A stretch of 64,000 nucleotides of DNA from Methyloprofundus sp. (GTDB lineage Bacteria; Pseudomonadota; Gammaproteobacteria; Methylococcales; Methylomonadaceae): positions 186,001 to 250,000 of the forward strand of contig AP023240.1 of the NCBI GenBank assembly GCA_016592635.1. Direction: 5' to 3'. Positions 18,017 to 26,096 of this stretch are shown piece after piece (within the stretch, counting starts at the first letter, position 1; each line of letters begins with the position of its first letter). The notes below the pieces were generated by a model. That model did no database searches. It saw nothing but the letters and a program-made list of their open reading frames with translations, and was not told the origin of the DNA. A program made the translations under genes and the position numbers.

Positions 18017-20120
18017 TTATTCACGTTATAAATACACCCCTGATGAAATAGAAGAGCAAGCCTTTTTAGCAAGATTTGTGGTGCGAACGGATGATTTTGC
18101 AGAGCTTTTTGAAGAGTTAAAAAGTGCGGATTATTCCGTGCCAAACCAGCACACGATTATTATTGGTCAACGAGGTCAGGGTAAAACAACTTTGCTTAGA
18201 AAGATCATGCTGGAAGTACAAAATGATCCGCAATTATCCCGCTTTTTATTACCCGTAAAATTTTCTGAAGAACAGTATCAAATTCGGTCTTTGTGTCGTT
18301 TATGGGAAGAGGTGGCTGATTATCTGCAAACACTTTACGAAGATGAATTTGCAGATATACTAGATAAAATGGAAGCCCATTTTGATGATGATGACTATGA
18401 TTTACAATGCTTTTCTTATCTTGAGACAGTTGTAAAGTCAAAAAATAAAAAACTGCTGTTATTAATTGATAATATTGATGAATTACTGGGAAAACTAAAG
18501 GAAAAAGAACAAAGGCGATTGCGAGAAATCCTGCTGACCTCATCAACTTTTATCATTATTGGTGGCTCAACCAAAATGATTGAACAGCAATATGATTATG
18601 GCAAGCCATTCTATGAGTTTTTTAAGATCATTAAATTAACGGGCTTGAATAAAGAAGACAGCATTGCTTTTTTAAGAACTATTGGTGATGCACAACAGAA
18701 TAAAAAAATAGCAGCCATTATTAAAAATGCGCCTGAAAGGATAGAGACACTCAGACGATTAACAGGGGGTGTACCCAGAACACTGATGATGTTGTTTGAT
18801 ATATTTATAGATGATAGTGATAATGCTTTTGATGATTTAATTAAAGTGTTAGATGATGCGACACCACTCTATAAACACAGAATGGATGATTTGCCCGATA
18901 CTTTACAGGAGATTACCCATACCATCGCCATGAATTGGGACGGCATGCTGACTAAAGACATTGCTAAAAAAACCAGACTAGAAAGCAAGGTGGTATCGGC
19001 GCAGTTAAAACAATTAGAGACTAAATACGGTATTGTTGAATCTATATCCATAGGTAAAAACAAGATCTATAAAATAGAAGAGCGGTTTTTTAATATTTGG
19101 TATTTGATGCGCTTTGGTCGTAAAAAAGACCGCCAAAAAATTGAATGGCTGGTGAAATTTTTAGTCTCTTGGTGTAGTTCTGAGGAGCTTGAGGAGAGAG
19201 CTGGGCGATTTATGAATGCGGTGAAAAAAGGAGAGATCAAGGAGTCTTATGCCTATCATATGTGTGAAGCACTGAGTTATGCTGGCTTGCGTGAAGCAAC
19301 AGAACATAATATGAAACAGAGAGTAAAAGATTATTTAAAAGACATAGATTCTAATTTAGTGGGTGAAATATCTGATTCAGATAGAGACATACGTAACAAA
19401 GTGATTGAGTTATGTGAAGATAATAATATTGATGAAGCCATTAAGCTATTAATTAAGTCACAAAAAAATAGTTCAGCTATTTTATTTATGTTTGGGTATC
19501 TATATGAAGAACAAAAAGAGTACAGCAAAGCTGAAGGGTATTATTTACAAGCCTTAGAAAGTGGTAATAATGATGCTTTAAATAATCTTGGCCTGTTATA
19601 TATAGAAAAAAAAGAGTATAGCAAAGCAGAAAAATATTATTTAAAAGCCATAGAAAGTAGTAACAATAATGCTTTAAATAGTTTATCGTGGCTATATTTT
19701 AAGCAGGCATTAAATATAAACAAAGCTATCATGCTAGTGTCTAAAAGCTATAAGGAAGATAGGAATTACGATAATATTCATAGCTTTGCTACAATATTAT
19801 TATGGTCAGAAGACTTTTCTAAAAGTTATGGAAAATTTCTGGAATGGCTGGAATATGATCATGCTTTAGATGATAAAGTGGGTGTCACACTCTATTTAAA
19901 TCTATTAATGGCAAAAGGTCAGCTTTATAAAGCCAAAGAATTTTTTGAAATGCCAGAATATGATCTGAAAAATCGCTATAAACCCCTTTGGTATGCTTTA
20001 ATGAGTTTGATGCAGGATGAGTTTCCGCATGAGATAAAAAAGATGGGGAGTGAGCTAAAAGAAAGTGTCGATGAGATTTTAATGGAGGTGGAAGATCTGC
20101 GGGAGAAATATGCTATATAA
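18003..20120 (+). CDS. AAA/STAND-like ATPase with winged helix and TPR/Sel1 repeats (second of pair)
   Basis: This 705-residue protein has Walker A IGQRGQGKTT (about 54-63), Walker B LLLLIDNIDEL, a sensor-like IIIGGST, and an arginine-rich lid (GGVPRTLMML). A winged helix follows at about 290-360 (MLTKDIAKKTRLESKVVSAQLKQLE). The C-terminal third has at least two clear TPR/Sel1 units (YSKAEGYYLQALESGNNDAL, YSKAEKYYLKAIESSNNNAL) and further degenerate ones. NTPase, winged helix and TPR in this order is the STAND plan. It overlaps the upstream ATPase gene. The pair probably works as one complex, but no effector domain is recognisable. Confidence 0.75.
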   Translation: MSPTNYSRYKYTPDEIEEQAFLARFVVRTDDFAELFEELKSADYSVPNQHTIIIGQRGQGKTTLLRKIMLEVQNDPQLSRFLLPVKFSEEQYQIRSLCRLWEEVADYLQTLYEDEFADILDKMEAHFDDDDYDLQCFSYLETVVKSKNKKLLLLIDNIDELLGKLKEKEQRRLREILLTSSTFIIIGGSTKMIEQQYDYGKPFYEFFKIIKLTGLNKEDSIAFLRTIGDAQQNKKIAAIIKNAPERIETLRRLTGGVPRTLMMLFDIFIDDSDNAFDDLIKVLDDATPLYKHRMDDLPDTLQEITHTIAMNWDGMLTKDIAKKTRLESKVVSAQLKQLETKYGIVESISIGKNKIYKIEERFFNIWYLMRFGRKKDRQKIEWLVKFLVSWCSSEELEERAGRFMNAVKKGEIKESYAYHMCEALSYAGLREATEHNMKQRVKDYLKDIDSNLVGEISDSDRDIRNKVIELCEDNNIDEAIKLLIKSQKNSSAILFMFGYLYEEQKEYSKAEGYYLQALESGNNDALNNLGLLYIEKKEYSKAEKYYLKAIESSNNNALNSLSWLYFKQALNINKAIMLVSKSYKEDRNYDNIHSFATILLWSEDFSKSYGKFLEWLEYDHALDDKVGVTLYLNLLMAKGQLYKAKEFFEMPEYDLKNRYKPLWYALMSLMQDEFPHEIKKMGSELKESVDEILMEVEDLREKYAI

Positions 20121-20246
20121 CGTATTTTTCTTTTATTAGCTGTTAAGGTCAATCACAACATAAGTAGATAAGCATAAATATTCGTCAGTACTTAGGAAAA
20201 TTAATTATACCTAGGTACTTACCTTCTCCTTTTGCTGGATATTAGT

Positions 20247-20762
20247 ATGAATAATGAGATCAATTACAATAACAACCCTCTGCATGGCGTTAGCTTAAAA
20301 AATATGTTGATTGAAATAGTAGATCACTACGGTTTTGAAATTCTCTTTGCCTATTTAAACCTCAATTGTTTTAAGATCAACCCGAGCATTGAATCCAGTG
20401 TGAAGTTTCTTAAAAAAACAGATTGGGCTTGTGAAAAAGTTGAAGCCTTCTATATGTATGAATTTAAAAACTTACCTAAAGCGTCTTCCGAACAGTTTTT
20501 ATTACCTCCTAGAGACAGGATAGTTCCAGATGGTCAAGTTCCAGGTGAGCCTACTGATTTAAGTTTGGAAGATGCTGACCGATTACGCAATAAACGTGCA
20601 AAGAAATCGGCAGCATACAATCAAGGTGCAGGAAAACGTTCTAGCTCAGATAGGAGTTTTGGTGGTAAACAAAGTGAGCATAAATCATCAAGTTCTCCAG
20701 CGTCCTCGGTTGCAGGGGCTGTTGATCCTTGGGCGCATTGGAAAAATAAATCTGGCCAATAA
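20247..20762 (+). CDS. VF530 (DUF2132) family protein with disordered tail
   Basis: The first 70 or so residues match the VF530 fold: NNPLHGVSLKNMLIEIVDHYG, then INPSIESSVKFLKKTDWACEKVEAFYM. VF530 proteins are small and proposed to bind DNA. Here a tail of about 100 residues rich in Ser, Lys, Arg and Gly (residues about 80-171) makes the protein roughly twice the usual size. The ATG at 20247 is used; an in-frame TTG at 20232 also exists. It follows the twin-ATPase operon by 126 bp and is probably separately transcribed. Confidence 0.8.
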   Translation: MNNEINYNNNPLHGVSLKNMLIEIVDHYGFEILFAYLNLNCFKINPSIESSVKFLKKTDWACEKVEAFYMYEFKNLPKASSEQFLLPPRDRIVPDGQVPGEPTDLSLEDADRLRNKRAKKSAAYNQGAGKRSSSDRSFGGKQSEHKSSSSPASSVAGAVDPWAHWKNKSGQ

Positions 20763-21009
20763 AATGATGAATAAAAAAGTGCATTGTTCTGCATAAATCT
20801 GACGTTGAACACAGCAAGTTATTTTATGGGTAGCATTGATTGCAAAAAACGATTGCATTACGAAGCGAGCATTTCTATACTGCATAAATGAATTCAAAGC
20901 AGCGAAAGGTCTTGATTCTTAACTGTTATAGATAATTGGCGAAAACAGAATATTTAATAATACATTTAGCTGGCAATAAACTAAATGAGATAACAAAATA
21001 GGTATAAAA
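20763..21009. other. Intergenic spacer
   Basis: AT-rich DNA before the toxin-antitoxin pair. I see no gene, repeat or strong promoter in it. Confidence 0.4.
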
Positions 21010-21216
21010 ATGAATACTATGCAACCTAGTAGATTATCAAATGTTCAACAGGAAATATTAAAATTATATTCCACTGAATTAAGCGAAACAGATATATACG
21101 AATTAAAATCACAATTAGCTCATTATTATGCATATAAAGCAATTTCCAAAGCAGATAAAATTTGGGAGGAAAAAGGATATACTGCAGAGGATATGGATAG
21201 CTGGTTAAATGAGTAA
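21010..21216 (+). CDS. Putative antitoxin of a PIN-type toxin-antitoxin pair
   Basis: This 68-residue helical protein (SNVQQEILKLYSTELSETDIYELKSQLAHYYA, then KADKIWEEKGYT) ends 8 bases inside the next gene. Its size, position before a PIN toxin, and the C-terminal acidic motif (AEDMDSWLNE) fit an antitoxin. I do not recognise the exact family. The antitoxin role is inferred from the arrangement. Confidence 0.7.
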   Translation: MNTMQPSRLSNVQQEILKLYSTELSETDIYELKSQLAHYYAYKAISKADKIWEEKGYTAEDMDSWLNE

Positions 21217-21622
21217 TCGCAAAATAATTCTAGATACTAATGTGCTGTTGGTTTCAATTTCTTCTAAATCACCCTATCACTGTATTTTTAAAAAATTAAT
21301 TGATGGTGCCTATGATTTGGGTGTTACGACTGAAATTTTGATGGAATATGAAGAAATTATTGAGTGTAAATTTAATTCAGAAGTAGCAAAAGATGTCATT
21401 AGAACACTCTTAACATTACCTAATGTCAAAAAAATCAACGTATATTACAACTGGAACTTGATTGAAGCAGATAGTGATGATAATAAATTTGTAGATTGTG
21501 CTGTGAGTGCAAATGCTAATGGAATTGTTACACAAGATAAACATTTTAACGTGTTGAGAAATATTGACTATCCCAATGTAAATTTAATTTCTATTGCTGA
21601 GTTTAAATTAAGCTTGAGTTAA
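21209..21622 (+). CDS. PIN-domain toxin (COG1569 type)
   Basis: This 137-residue PIN protein has the first catalytic Asp in KIILDTNVLLVSI (residues 5-17), a central Glu in TEILMEYEEII, and the third and fourth acidic residues in EADSDDNKFVDCAV. HFNVLRNIDYPNV closes the fold. PIN toxins are RNases that cut tRNA, rRNA or mRNA. Its start overlaps the preceding antitoxin by 8 bp. Confidence 0.85.
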   Translation: MSNRKIILDTNVLLVSISSKSPYHCIFKKLIDGAYDLGVTTEILMEYEEIIECKFNSEVAKDVIRTLLTLPNVKKINVYYNWNLIEADSDDNKFVDCAVSANANGIVTQDKHFNVLRNIDYPNVNLISIAEFKLSLS

Positions 21623-21721
21623 ATTACCTTTATTTCTAAGTGGTATAAATAATCTTTGTTTACTACTAATTTGGTTAAATTTAAGAAATGAAGAGGTTCT
21701 TTTCCTAAGTTTTTATAACTT

Positions 21722-21860
21722 AAAAATTCGTAAGTATTCAGACACCCCCTAGAGATTTCACTAATTTCCTAGGCTTGAGAGCAATTATCAATAGCTTGGC
21801 ATTGTTTTCTAGCTGAAACCCCAGTTTTTTGTAGGGGTCTCTGAATATTTACAAAAATTC
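21722..21860. mobile_element. IS66-like MITE with 8-bp target duplication
   Basis: The element proper is 21730-21852 (123 bp). Its ends are GTAAGTATTCAGACACCCCC and the inverse of GTAAATATTCAGAGACCCCT, flanked by identical 8-bp repeats AAAAATTC at 21722-21729 and 21853-21860. GTAA termini with 8-bp duplications are the pattern of IS66-family insertions. There is no transposase, so it must have been moved in trans. Confidence 0.8.
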
Positions 21861-21933
21861 TGCTGGCTGTTTGCTAGGATTAGGGTGTGAAACAGCTTGG
21901 TTACTTCATGGTTAGTAACTTATACAAAGTGGA

Positions 21934-22066
21934 GAAAACTGATGCAAATTCGAGCAGCAAACATAAAGGATTCTGAAGCTATTAAAACCCAGCCATTAAT
22001 ATTATTTCACTAGCTGCATAGATGATACTGCCAAAATAGCAGCCAGCCTTTAGCCCGGTTTTTTTA
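21934..22066 (+). pseudogene. Truncated, internally deleted copy of the GNAT gene at 26097
   Basis: The segment starting with ATG at 21942 matches the intact gene at 26097 over its first 45 bases, then jumps past about 80 bases to match 26217-26288 with several substitutions. The frame stops after MQIRAANIKDSEAIKTQPLI and three more residues. It is a dead partial duplicate that marks the left edge of the tetR/IS/oxidoreductase block. Confidence 0.75.
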
Positions 22067-22076
22067 TACAGCCCTA

Positions 22077-22676
22077 TTAGAGAGTGCTCTCGTCCTTCAG
22101 CAAGCACCTTTTGGTAATCATTTTCATCCTATCAACATATTGTTGGGTCGACCAACCGCATTCGGCGGTGAGGTTTTCCCAATTCGCTACTGAGAGCATT
22201 GTCCAGAGAGTATCTGTCGCACTTTCTTGTGTCCATTCTGGTGCAAGAGTGCCCTCGGAATGCAATATATCAACTGCTGTTCGACAACCATCACGCATGG
22301 CTGCCATGCGTTCTTGCCATGCGGCTGCCGCAGCTGCGTCGGTATCCAATACTAAGAGCAGAGCTTTGGCGACGCTGTAGATTTCTGGTATGTAGTTACC
22401 CCAAAACTCCACATAAAGTGCTAGGCGCTCCTGACCTGAACTCGCAGTACGAGACGCGGCAAGGCGGCTATCCAGATCCAGTCTCTCATCCAAAAACTTT
22501 GTCGTCGCGTTTAAAAGCTCGGTGCGCGATGCAAAATGCAGATAAATGGCTTGGCGAGATATACCAGTACGCTTTGCTATGTCTGCCATGCGTACACCAT
22601 GGCCTCGATGTTCTTCGAGCATCTGTAATGTGGTTTCCAGAATTCGGAATCTTGTTGCTAAATTTTTACTTGACAT
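22077..22676 (-). CDS. TetR/AcrR family transcriptional regulator
   Basis: This 199-residue protein has an N-terminal helix-turn-helix (GVRMADIAKRTGISRQAIYLHFASRTELL, about 27-55) of TetR type and a helical ligand domain with an Ala-rich stretch. It is visibly more GC-rich than its neighbours. A 32-bp palindrome lies 20 bases upstream of its start. The regulator would repress itself and, originally, the divergent oxidoreductase/DUF1772 operon. The ligand is unknown. Confidence 0.9.
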   Translation of the reverse strand: MSSKNLATRFRILETTLQMLEEHRGHGVRMADIAKRTGISRQAIYLHFASRTELLNATTKFLDERLDLDSRLAASRTASSGQERLALYVEFWGNYIPEIYSVAKALLLVLDTDAAAAAAWQERMAAMRDGCRTAVDILHSEGTLAPEWTQESATDTLWTMLSVANWENLTAECGWSTQQYVDRMKMITKRCLLKDESTL

Positions 22677-22696
22677 GGTGTAAAGTTTATCTTAAT

Positions 22697-22728
22697 GTTT
22701 ACACAGTGTCAATTGACACTATGTAAAC
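22697..22728. promoter_or_regulatory. TetR operator, 32-bp near-perfect palindrome
   Basis: The left half GTTTACACAGTGTCAA and the right half, inverse GTTTACATAGTGTCAA, differ at a single base. It lies between tetR and the original start of the divergent operon, so one bound dimer pair could control both. Confidence 0.8.
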
Positions 22729-22742
22729 CTAATAGAGGACTT

Positions 22743-24639
22743 AATTAGTGCTTGAACGATAATTAATAATATCATTTAAATTCAGTATCTTATGATATAA
22801 TATCATCATTGAAGATTCAAAAAAAGCCATTTTAGCCTTAACCACCAAAAACAGGTAACTAATTGTTATAAAACAAACAATAATCCTGATAAATGTGATC
22901 GGCAATTGCCGAGCCTTCAATGACACACTTATTTCATCAAATCTTCGTCACCAAAAATCTCATGAGAAACGTCATTTCTTCACAGTTGGAATTCGGGCAA
23001 ATTGATATTGCTCATATCAATATTGACGTGACATCACGTGATGATATTCCACTCATTTTGCTTGGATTGCAGCATATCTATACGACGGCCTCTCTAAAAA
23101 AAGCCGTTTTCAAAATATTGCAGGAGATCATTCCTCACAAAGGCAAAAAAGAGAGCGATGAAACGGAGGCGGTATCTGCTAATAAAGGTCGTCCCGGCAT
23201 GGAGCAATGGAGCATTCTGGTTTTGGGCACCCTGCGTTTGGCTCTCAATGCCGACTATGACCGCATACAGGAACTGGCCAACCAACATAGAACCCTCAGG
23301 ATGATGCTGGGGTTGGGTGATTTTGACGATAAAAGCTATCGACTGCAAACCCTGAAAGATAATTTGAAATTATTTACCCCCGACATCATGGAGCGCATTA
23401 ATCTGGAAGTCATTCGAGCCGGGCATCAATTGCTTGGTTTAAACGAAAGTACTTCGATTCAAGGGCGCTGTGATTCATTTGTCCTCAAAACGGATGTCCA
23501 CTTCCCGACAGACATCAATTTGCTGCATGATGCAATCAGGGTATTGGTGCGCCAGTGCCTTTATTGGAGCAAGGATTATTATCTGCCGGATTGGCGGCAG
23601 CATAAACATAACTTGGCCCGGTTCAAGAAACAGTATCGAAAAATACAAAGACTGCGCCACTCCACCTCTCGGGACGAAACTAAAAAACAGCTCAAAGCGG
23701 ATGAGATTATTAAAGCACACCGGCTTTATATTGACTTGGCGCAGGTATTCCTGGATCGGGCCATTGTCAGTTATGACTTATTAAAAGGAACCCATGCAGT
23801 TTCCGAAATTTTGCTTGAGGACATGAAAACGTTCCGTTTGCACGGGGAGCGTCAAATCAACCAAATCAGACGACGCGTCATTGAGGGAGAAAAAATCCCT
23901 CATGATGAAAAGGTATTTTCATTATTTCAGCCGCATACCGAATGGATCAAAAAAGGCAAGGCAGGTATCCCTGTTGAATTGGGTGTACGCGTTTGCATCC
24001 TGGAAGACGATCATGGCTTCATCCTTCATCATAAGGTCATGCAAAAAGAAACCGATGACAAAATAGCCGTCGAGATGGTCAAGGCAACACAAGAAAAATT
24101 TCCCAAACTGAATGCATGCAGTTTTGATAAAGGGTTTCACAGCAAAGCCAACCAAAGTGGCCTGAAGGAAATATTGGATCAGGTTACTTTGCCGAAAAAA
24201 GGCAAGCTATCCGTTGCAGATAAAGAACATGAATATACCGAAGAATTCAAGCAGGCCAAAAAGAAACATTCTGCGGTCGAATCGGCCATTAATGCATTGC
24301 AGGTTCATGGATTGAGCAAATGTCGTGACCATGGTATCGAGGCATTTGAACGCTATGCGGCACTCGCCATTTTAGCTGGAAACATTCAGCAAGTGGGAGC
24401 AATCAAACGCACCATTGAAAGGAAGCGACTAATAAAACAAAACAGGAAAGTGGCTTAAATTTTCAAAAATTGTTATTACCGAGGGATAGGTACGCCCAAA
24501 AAATGGAAAAGCCTTCATTTTTATAAAAATAGTTCGCTCATATAAATTATTATTAATTTTCAAATCATGATTCGAAAATTTTCTGCTGAATTCGAAGTGA
24601 ATTTTAATAAAAAATGACTTTTTCGTTCAGGCACTAATT
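22743..24639. mobile_element. ISNCY-type insertion sequence inserted upstream of an oxidoreductase gene
   Basis: The element proper is 22747-24635 (1,889 bp), with ends AGTGCTTGAACGA and the inverse of AGTGCCTGAACGA (12 of 13 identical). AATT flanks both sides at 22743-22746 and 24636-24639, a likely 4-bp target duplication (AATT is its own complement, so it could also be part of the ends). It carries one intact transposase gene. It sits directly before the ATG at 24640. Confidence 0.8.
22920..24458 (+). CDS. ISNCY-family transposase (ISDol1-like)
   Basis: This 512-residue protein looks full length. It has an N-terminal DNA-binding region with GRPGMEQWSILVLGTLRLALN, a central block KTDVHFPTDINLLHDAIR (first catalytic Asp), GHFIL-type strand LEDDHGFILHHKVM, a second Asp in NACSFDKGFHSK, and a late Glu in KKHSAVESAINALQVHGLSKC. 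These match a DDE transposase of the ISNCY/ISDol1 group. Family placement is from recalled motifs and could be off by one IS group. It is the only gene in the element. Confidence 0.8.
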   Translation: MTHLFHQIFVTKNLMRNVISSQLEFGQIDIAHINIDVTSRDDIPLILLGLQHIYTTASLKKAVFKILQEIIPHKGKKESDETEAVSANKGRPGMEQWSILVLGTLRLALNADYDRIQELANQHRTLRMMLGLGDFDDKSYRLQTLKDNLKLFTPDIMERINLEVIRAGHQLLGLNESTSIQGRCDSFVLKTDVHFPTDINLLHDAIRVLVRQCLYWSKDYYLPDWRQHKHNLARFKKQYRKIQRLRHSTSRDETKKQLKADEIIKAHRLYIDLAQVFLDRAIVSYDLLKGTHAVSEILLEDMKTFRLHGERQINQIRRRVIEGEKIPHDEKVFSLFQPHTEWIKKGKAGIPVELGVRVCILEDDHGFILHHKVMQKETDDKIAVEMVKATQEKFPKLNACSFDKGFHSKANQSGLKEILDQVTLPKKGKLSVADKEHEYTEEFKQAKKKHSAVESAINALQVHGLSKCRDHGIEAFERYAALAILAGNIQQVGAIKRTIERKRLIKQNRKVA

Positions 24640-25350
24640 ATGAAAACTCAAGCAAATGTTAGCGAATATGAGCAGGGTAGTAATAGTCATGAACCACTTA
24701 ATATACTTGTGGTTGGAGCAACGGGGGGTACTGGACGTGCAACCGTGGCAAAGCTTTTGAGTGCAGGTCATCATGTGACTGCCTATTCACGCAGCGCAAA
24801 TAAGCTCGAGGATGACTCGGGACAATTAGTTACAATAAGCAGTGATGTGACTGATTCCGTTGAACTTGATCGAGCGGTGCAAGGGCAGCAGGTTATTATT
24901 GTCACCTTGGGAATCAATGAGAATCCGTTGCGAGTGCGATTTTTTGGTAGCACAAGCACTGCTAACGATGTCCGTTCAATGGGAACACGCAATATCATCA
25001 GTGCAATGCGTAAACATGGTGTACAGCGACTTATTGTGCAAAGTTCATTTGGCGTAGGTGCAACGCGTGGTCTGCTCGGCTTTGTCGATCAGTTATTTTT
25101 CAGCTTGATACTTAAGCCGCAAATTGATGATACCGAGGCACAGGAAGAGGAAGTGCGTAACAGCGGTCTTGACTGGACAATTGTTCAGCCTGTGCATTTG
25201 ACTGACGAGGATGCAGGTGTACTTCCTTTTCTATCAGCGCAGGGGCAGACGCGATTGATGAAAGTCGCGCGTAAGTCTGTTGCCAAATTTCTTGCGCTTG
25301 CTGTTCATGAGTCTGGTTACATTGGTCAGTCTGTGGCTATTTCTGGCTAG
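24640..25350 (+). CDS. NAD(P)-binding oxidoreductase (atypical SDR type)
   Basis: This 236-residue protein has the nucleotide-binding motif ILVVGATGGTGRATVAKLLS near residues 23-40 and the YWTIVQP-like C-terminal block LDWTIVQPVHL, typical of NAD(P)H-binding atypical short-chain reductases. It should be cytoplasmic. Its ATG now starts just after the insertion sequence, which carries no good ribosome-binding site there. Before insertion it had AGAGGA at the right distance and the TetR operator upstream. It is followed by a DUF1772 gene 10 bases later. Confidence 0.85.
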   Translation: MKTQANVSEYEQGSNSHEPLNILVVGATGGTGRATVAKLLSAGHHVTAYSRSANKLEDDSGQLVTISSDVTDSVELDRAVQGQQVIIVTLGINENPLRVRFFGSTSTANDVRSMGTRNIISAMRKHGVQRLIVQSSFGVGATRGLLGFVDQLFFSLILKPQIDDTEAQEEEVRNSGLDWTIVQPVHLTDEDAGVLPFLSAQGQTRLMKVARKSVAKFLALAVHESGYIGQSVAISG

Positions 25351-25360
25351 GAGGAGTGTC

Positions 25361-25834
25361 ATGCTAGATCTAATAAGTTTTAGTATCGCGATTGCCGCTG
25401 CTGTCATGGCAGGTATATTTTTTGCATTCTCATCATTCGTAATGACTGCCCTAGGTAACATTGCACCTGCTGAAGGTATCAGAGCGATGCAGCGTATCAA
25501 TATTGATGTGTTTTGCTGGTCGTTCTCGCTGTTATTCTTCGGGGTTCCTTTGTCTGCATTGGGTCTTGGCATTTTTGCAGTTTGGCAATGGCCGCAGCCA
25601 GGTTCGGGTTATTACCTTTTGGGGAGCATTGTGTATCTCGTGGGTTGTTTTGGTGTGACTGCAGCAGCCAATGTACCTCTAAATAATGCCCTCGCGCGAG
25701 TCGATCCAAGTGCTGATAATGCCACTAATGAATGGAGAGGGTATCTTGTGTGCTGGACACGCTGGAATCATGTTCGTACCGTGGCTTGTTTGATTGCTTG
25801 TATTTTGATTATTAGTGCAAGCTATGCAAATTGA
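25361..25834 (+). CDS. DUF1772 family membrane protein
   Basis: This 157-residue protein has four membrane helices and the DUF1772 pattern: GIFFAFSSFVMTALG, GIRAMQRIN, NVPLNNAL and a closing WTRWNHVRT before the last helix. The family includes anthrone oxygenase-like proteins. The ATG at 25361 follows GGAGG. It is co-transcribed with the reductase and was part of the TetR-controlled operon. Confidence 0.85.
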   Translation: MLDLISFSIAIAAAVMAGIFFAFSSFVMTALGNIAPAEGIRAMQRINIDVFCWSFSLLFFGVPLSALGLGIFAVWQWPQPGSGYYLLGSIVYLVGCFGVTAAANVPLNNALARVDPSADNATNEWRGYLVCWTRWNHVRTVACLIACILIISASYAN

Positions 25835-25873
25835 ATCTTGTGTATAGGCAGGGGGAAGTCAACTTGGTCCATA

Positions 25874-25960
25874 GTTTTGAGATTTTCTCCTGAGGGGAAC
25901 CCAATATTCTCTACAATAGTAAAAGTAACGAAAGCTTTAGGGCTTAAACTTTCTGTTGAG
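25874..25960 (+). pseudogene. Remnant of a HigA-like addiction-module antitoxin
   Basis: The frame reads LRFSPEGNPIFSTIVKVTKALGLKLSVE, which matches the C-terminal half of the addiction-module antidote helix-turn-helix (typically SPDGNPRFATVLKVLKALGL). No N-terminal half and no partner toxin are present, so it is a decayed fragment in the right-hand junction of the tetR block. Confidence 0.6.
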
Positions 25961-26096
25961 AGAATACACCAAAGATCTTCTAATCAAAAAATGGTGCCAC
26001 TTGAAACAGCCGCTGAAAGTAATCAAAAGGCTAGCTTGAAAGAAATAACAAATAACTGGGCCAGAGTAAAATTAAACTCACCTGAGAGGAAAACTG

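Noticed and set aside
22199..22726. Long plus-strand open frame opposite tetR
   Set aside because: It is an antisense shadow of a well-supported TetR gene and shows no recognisable protein features.
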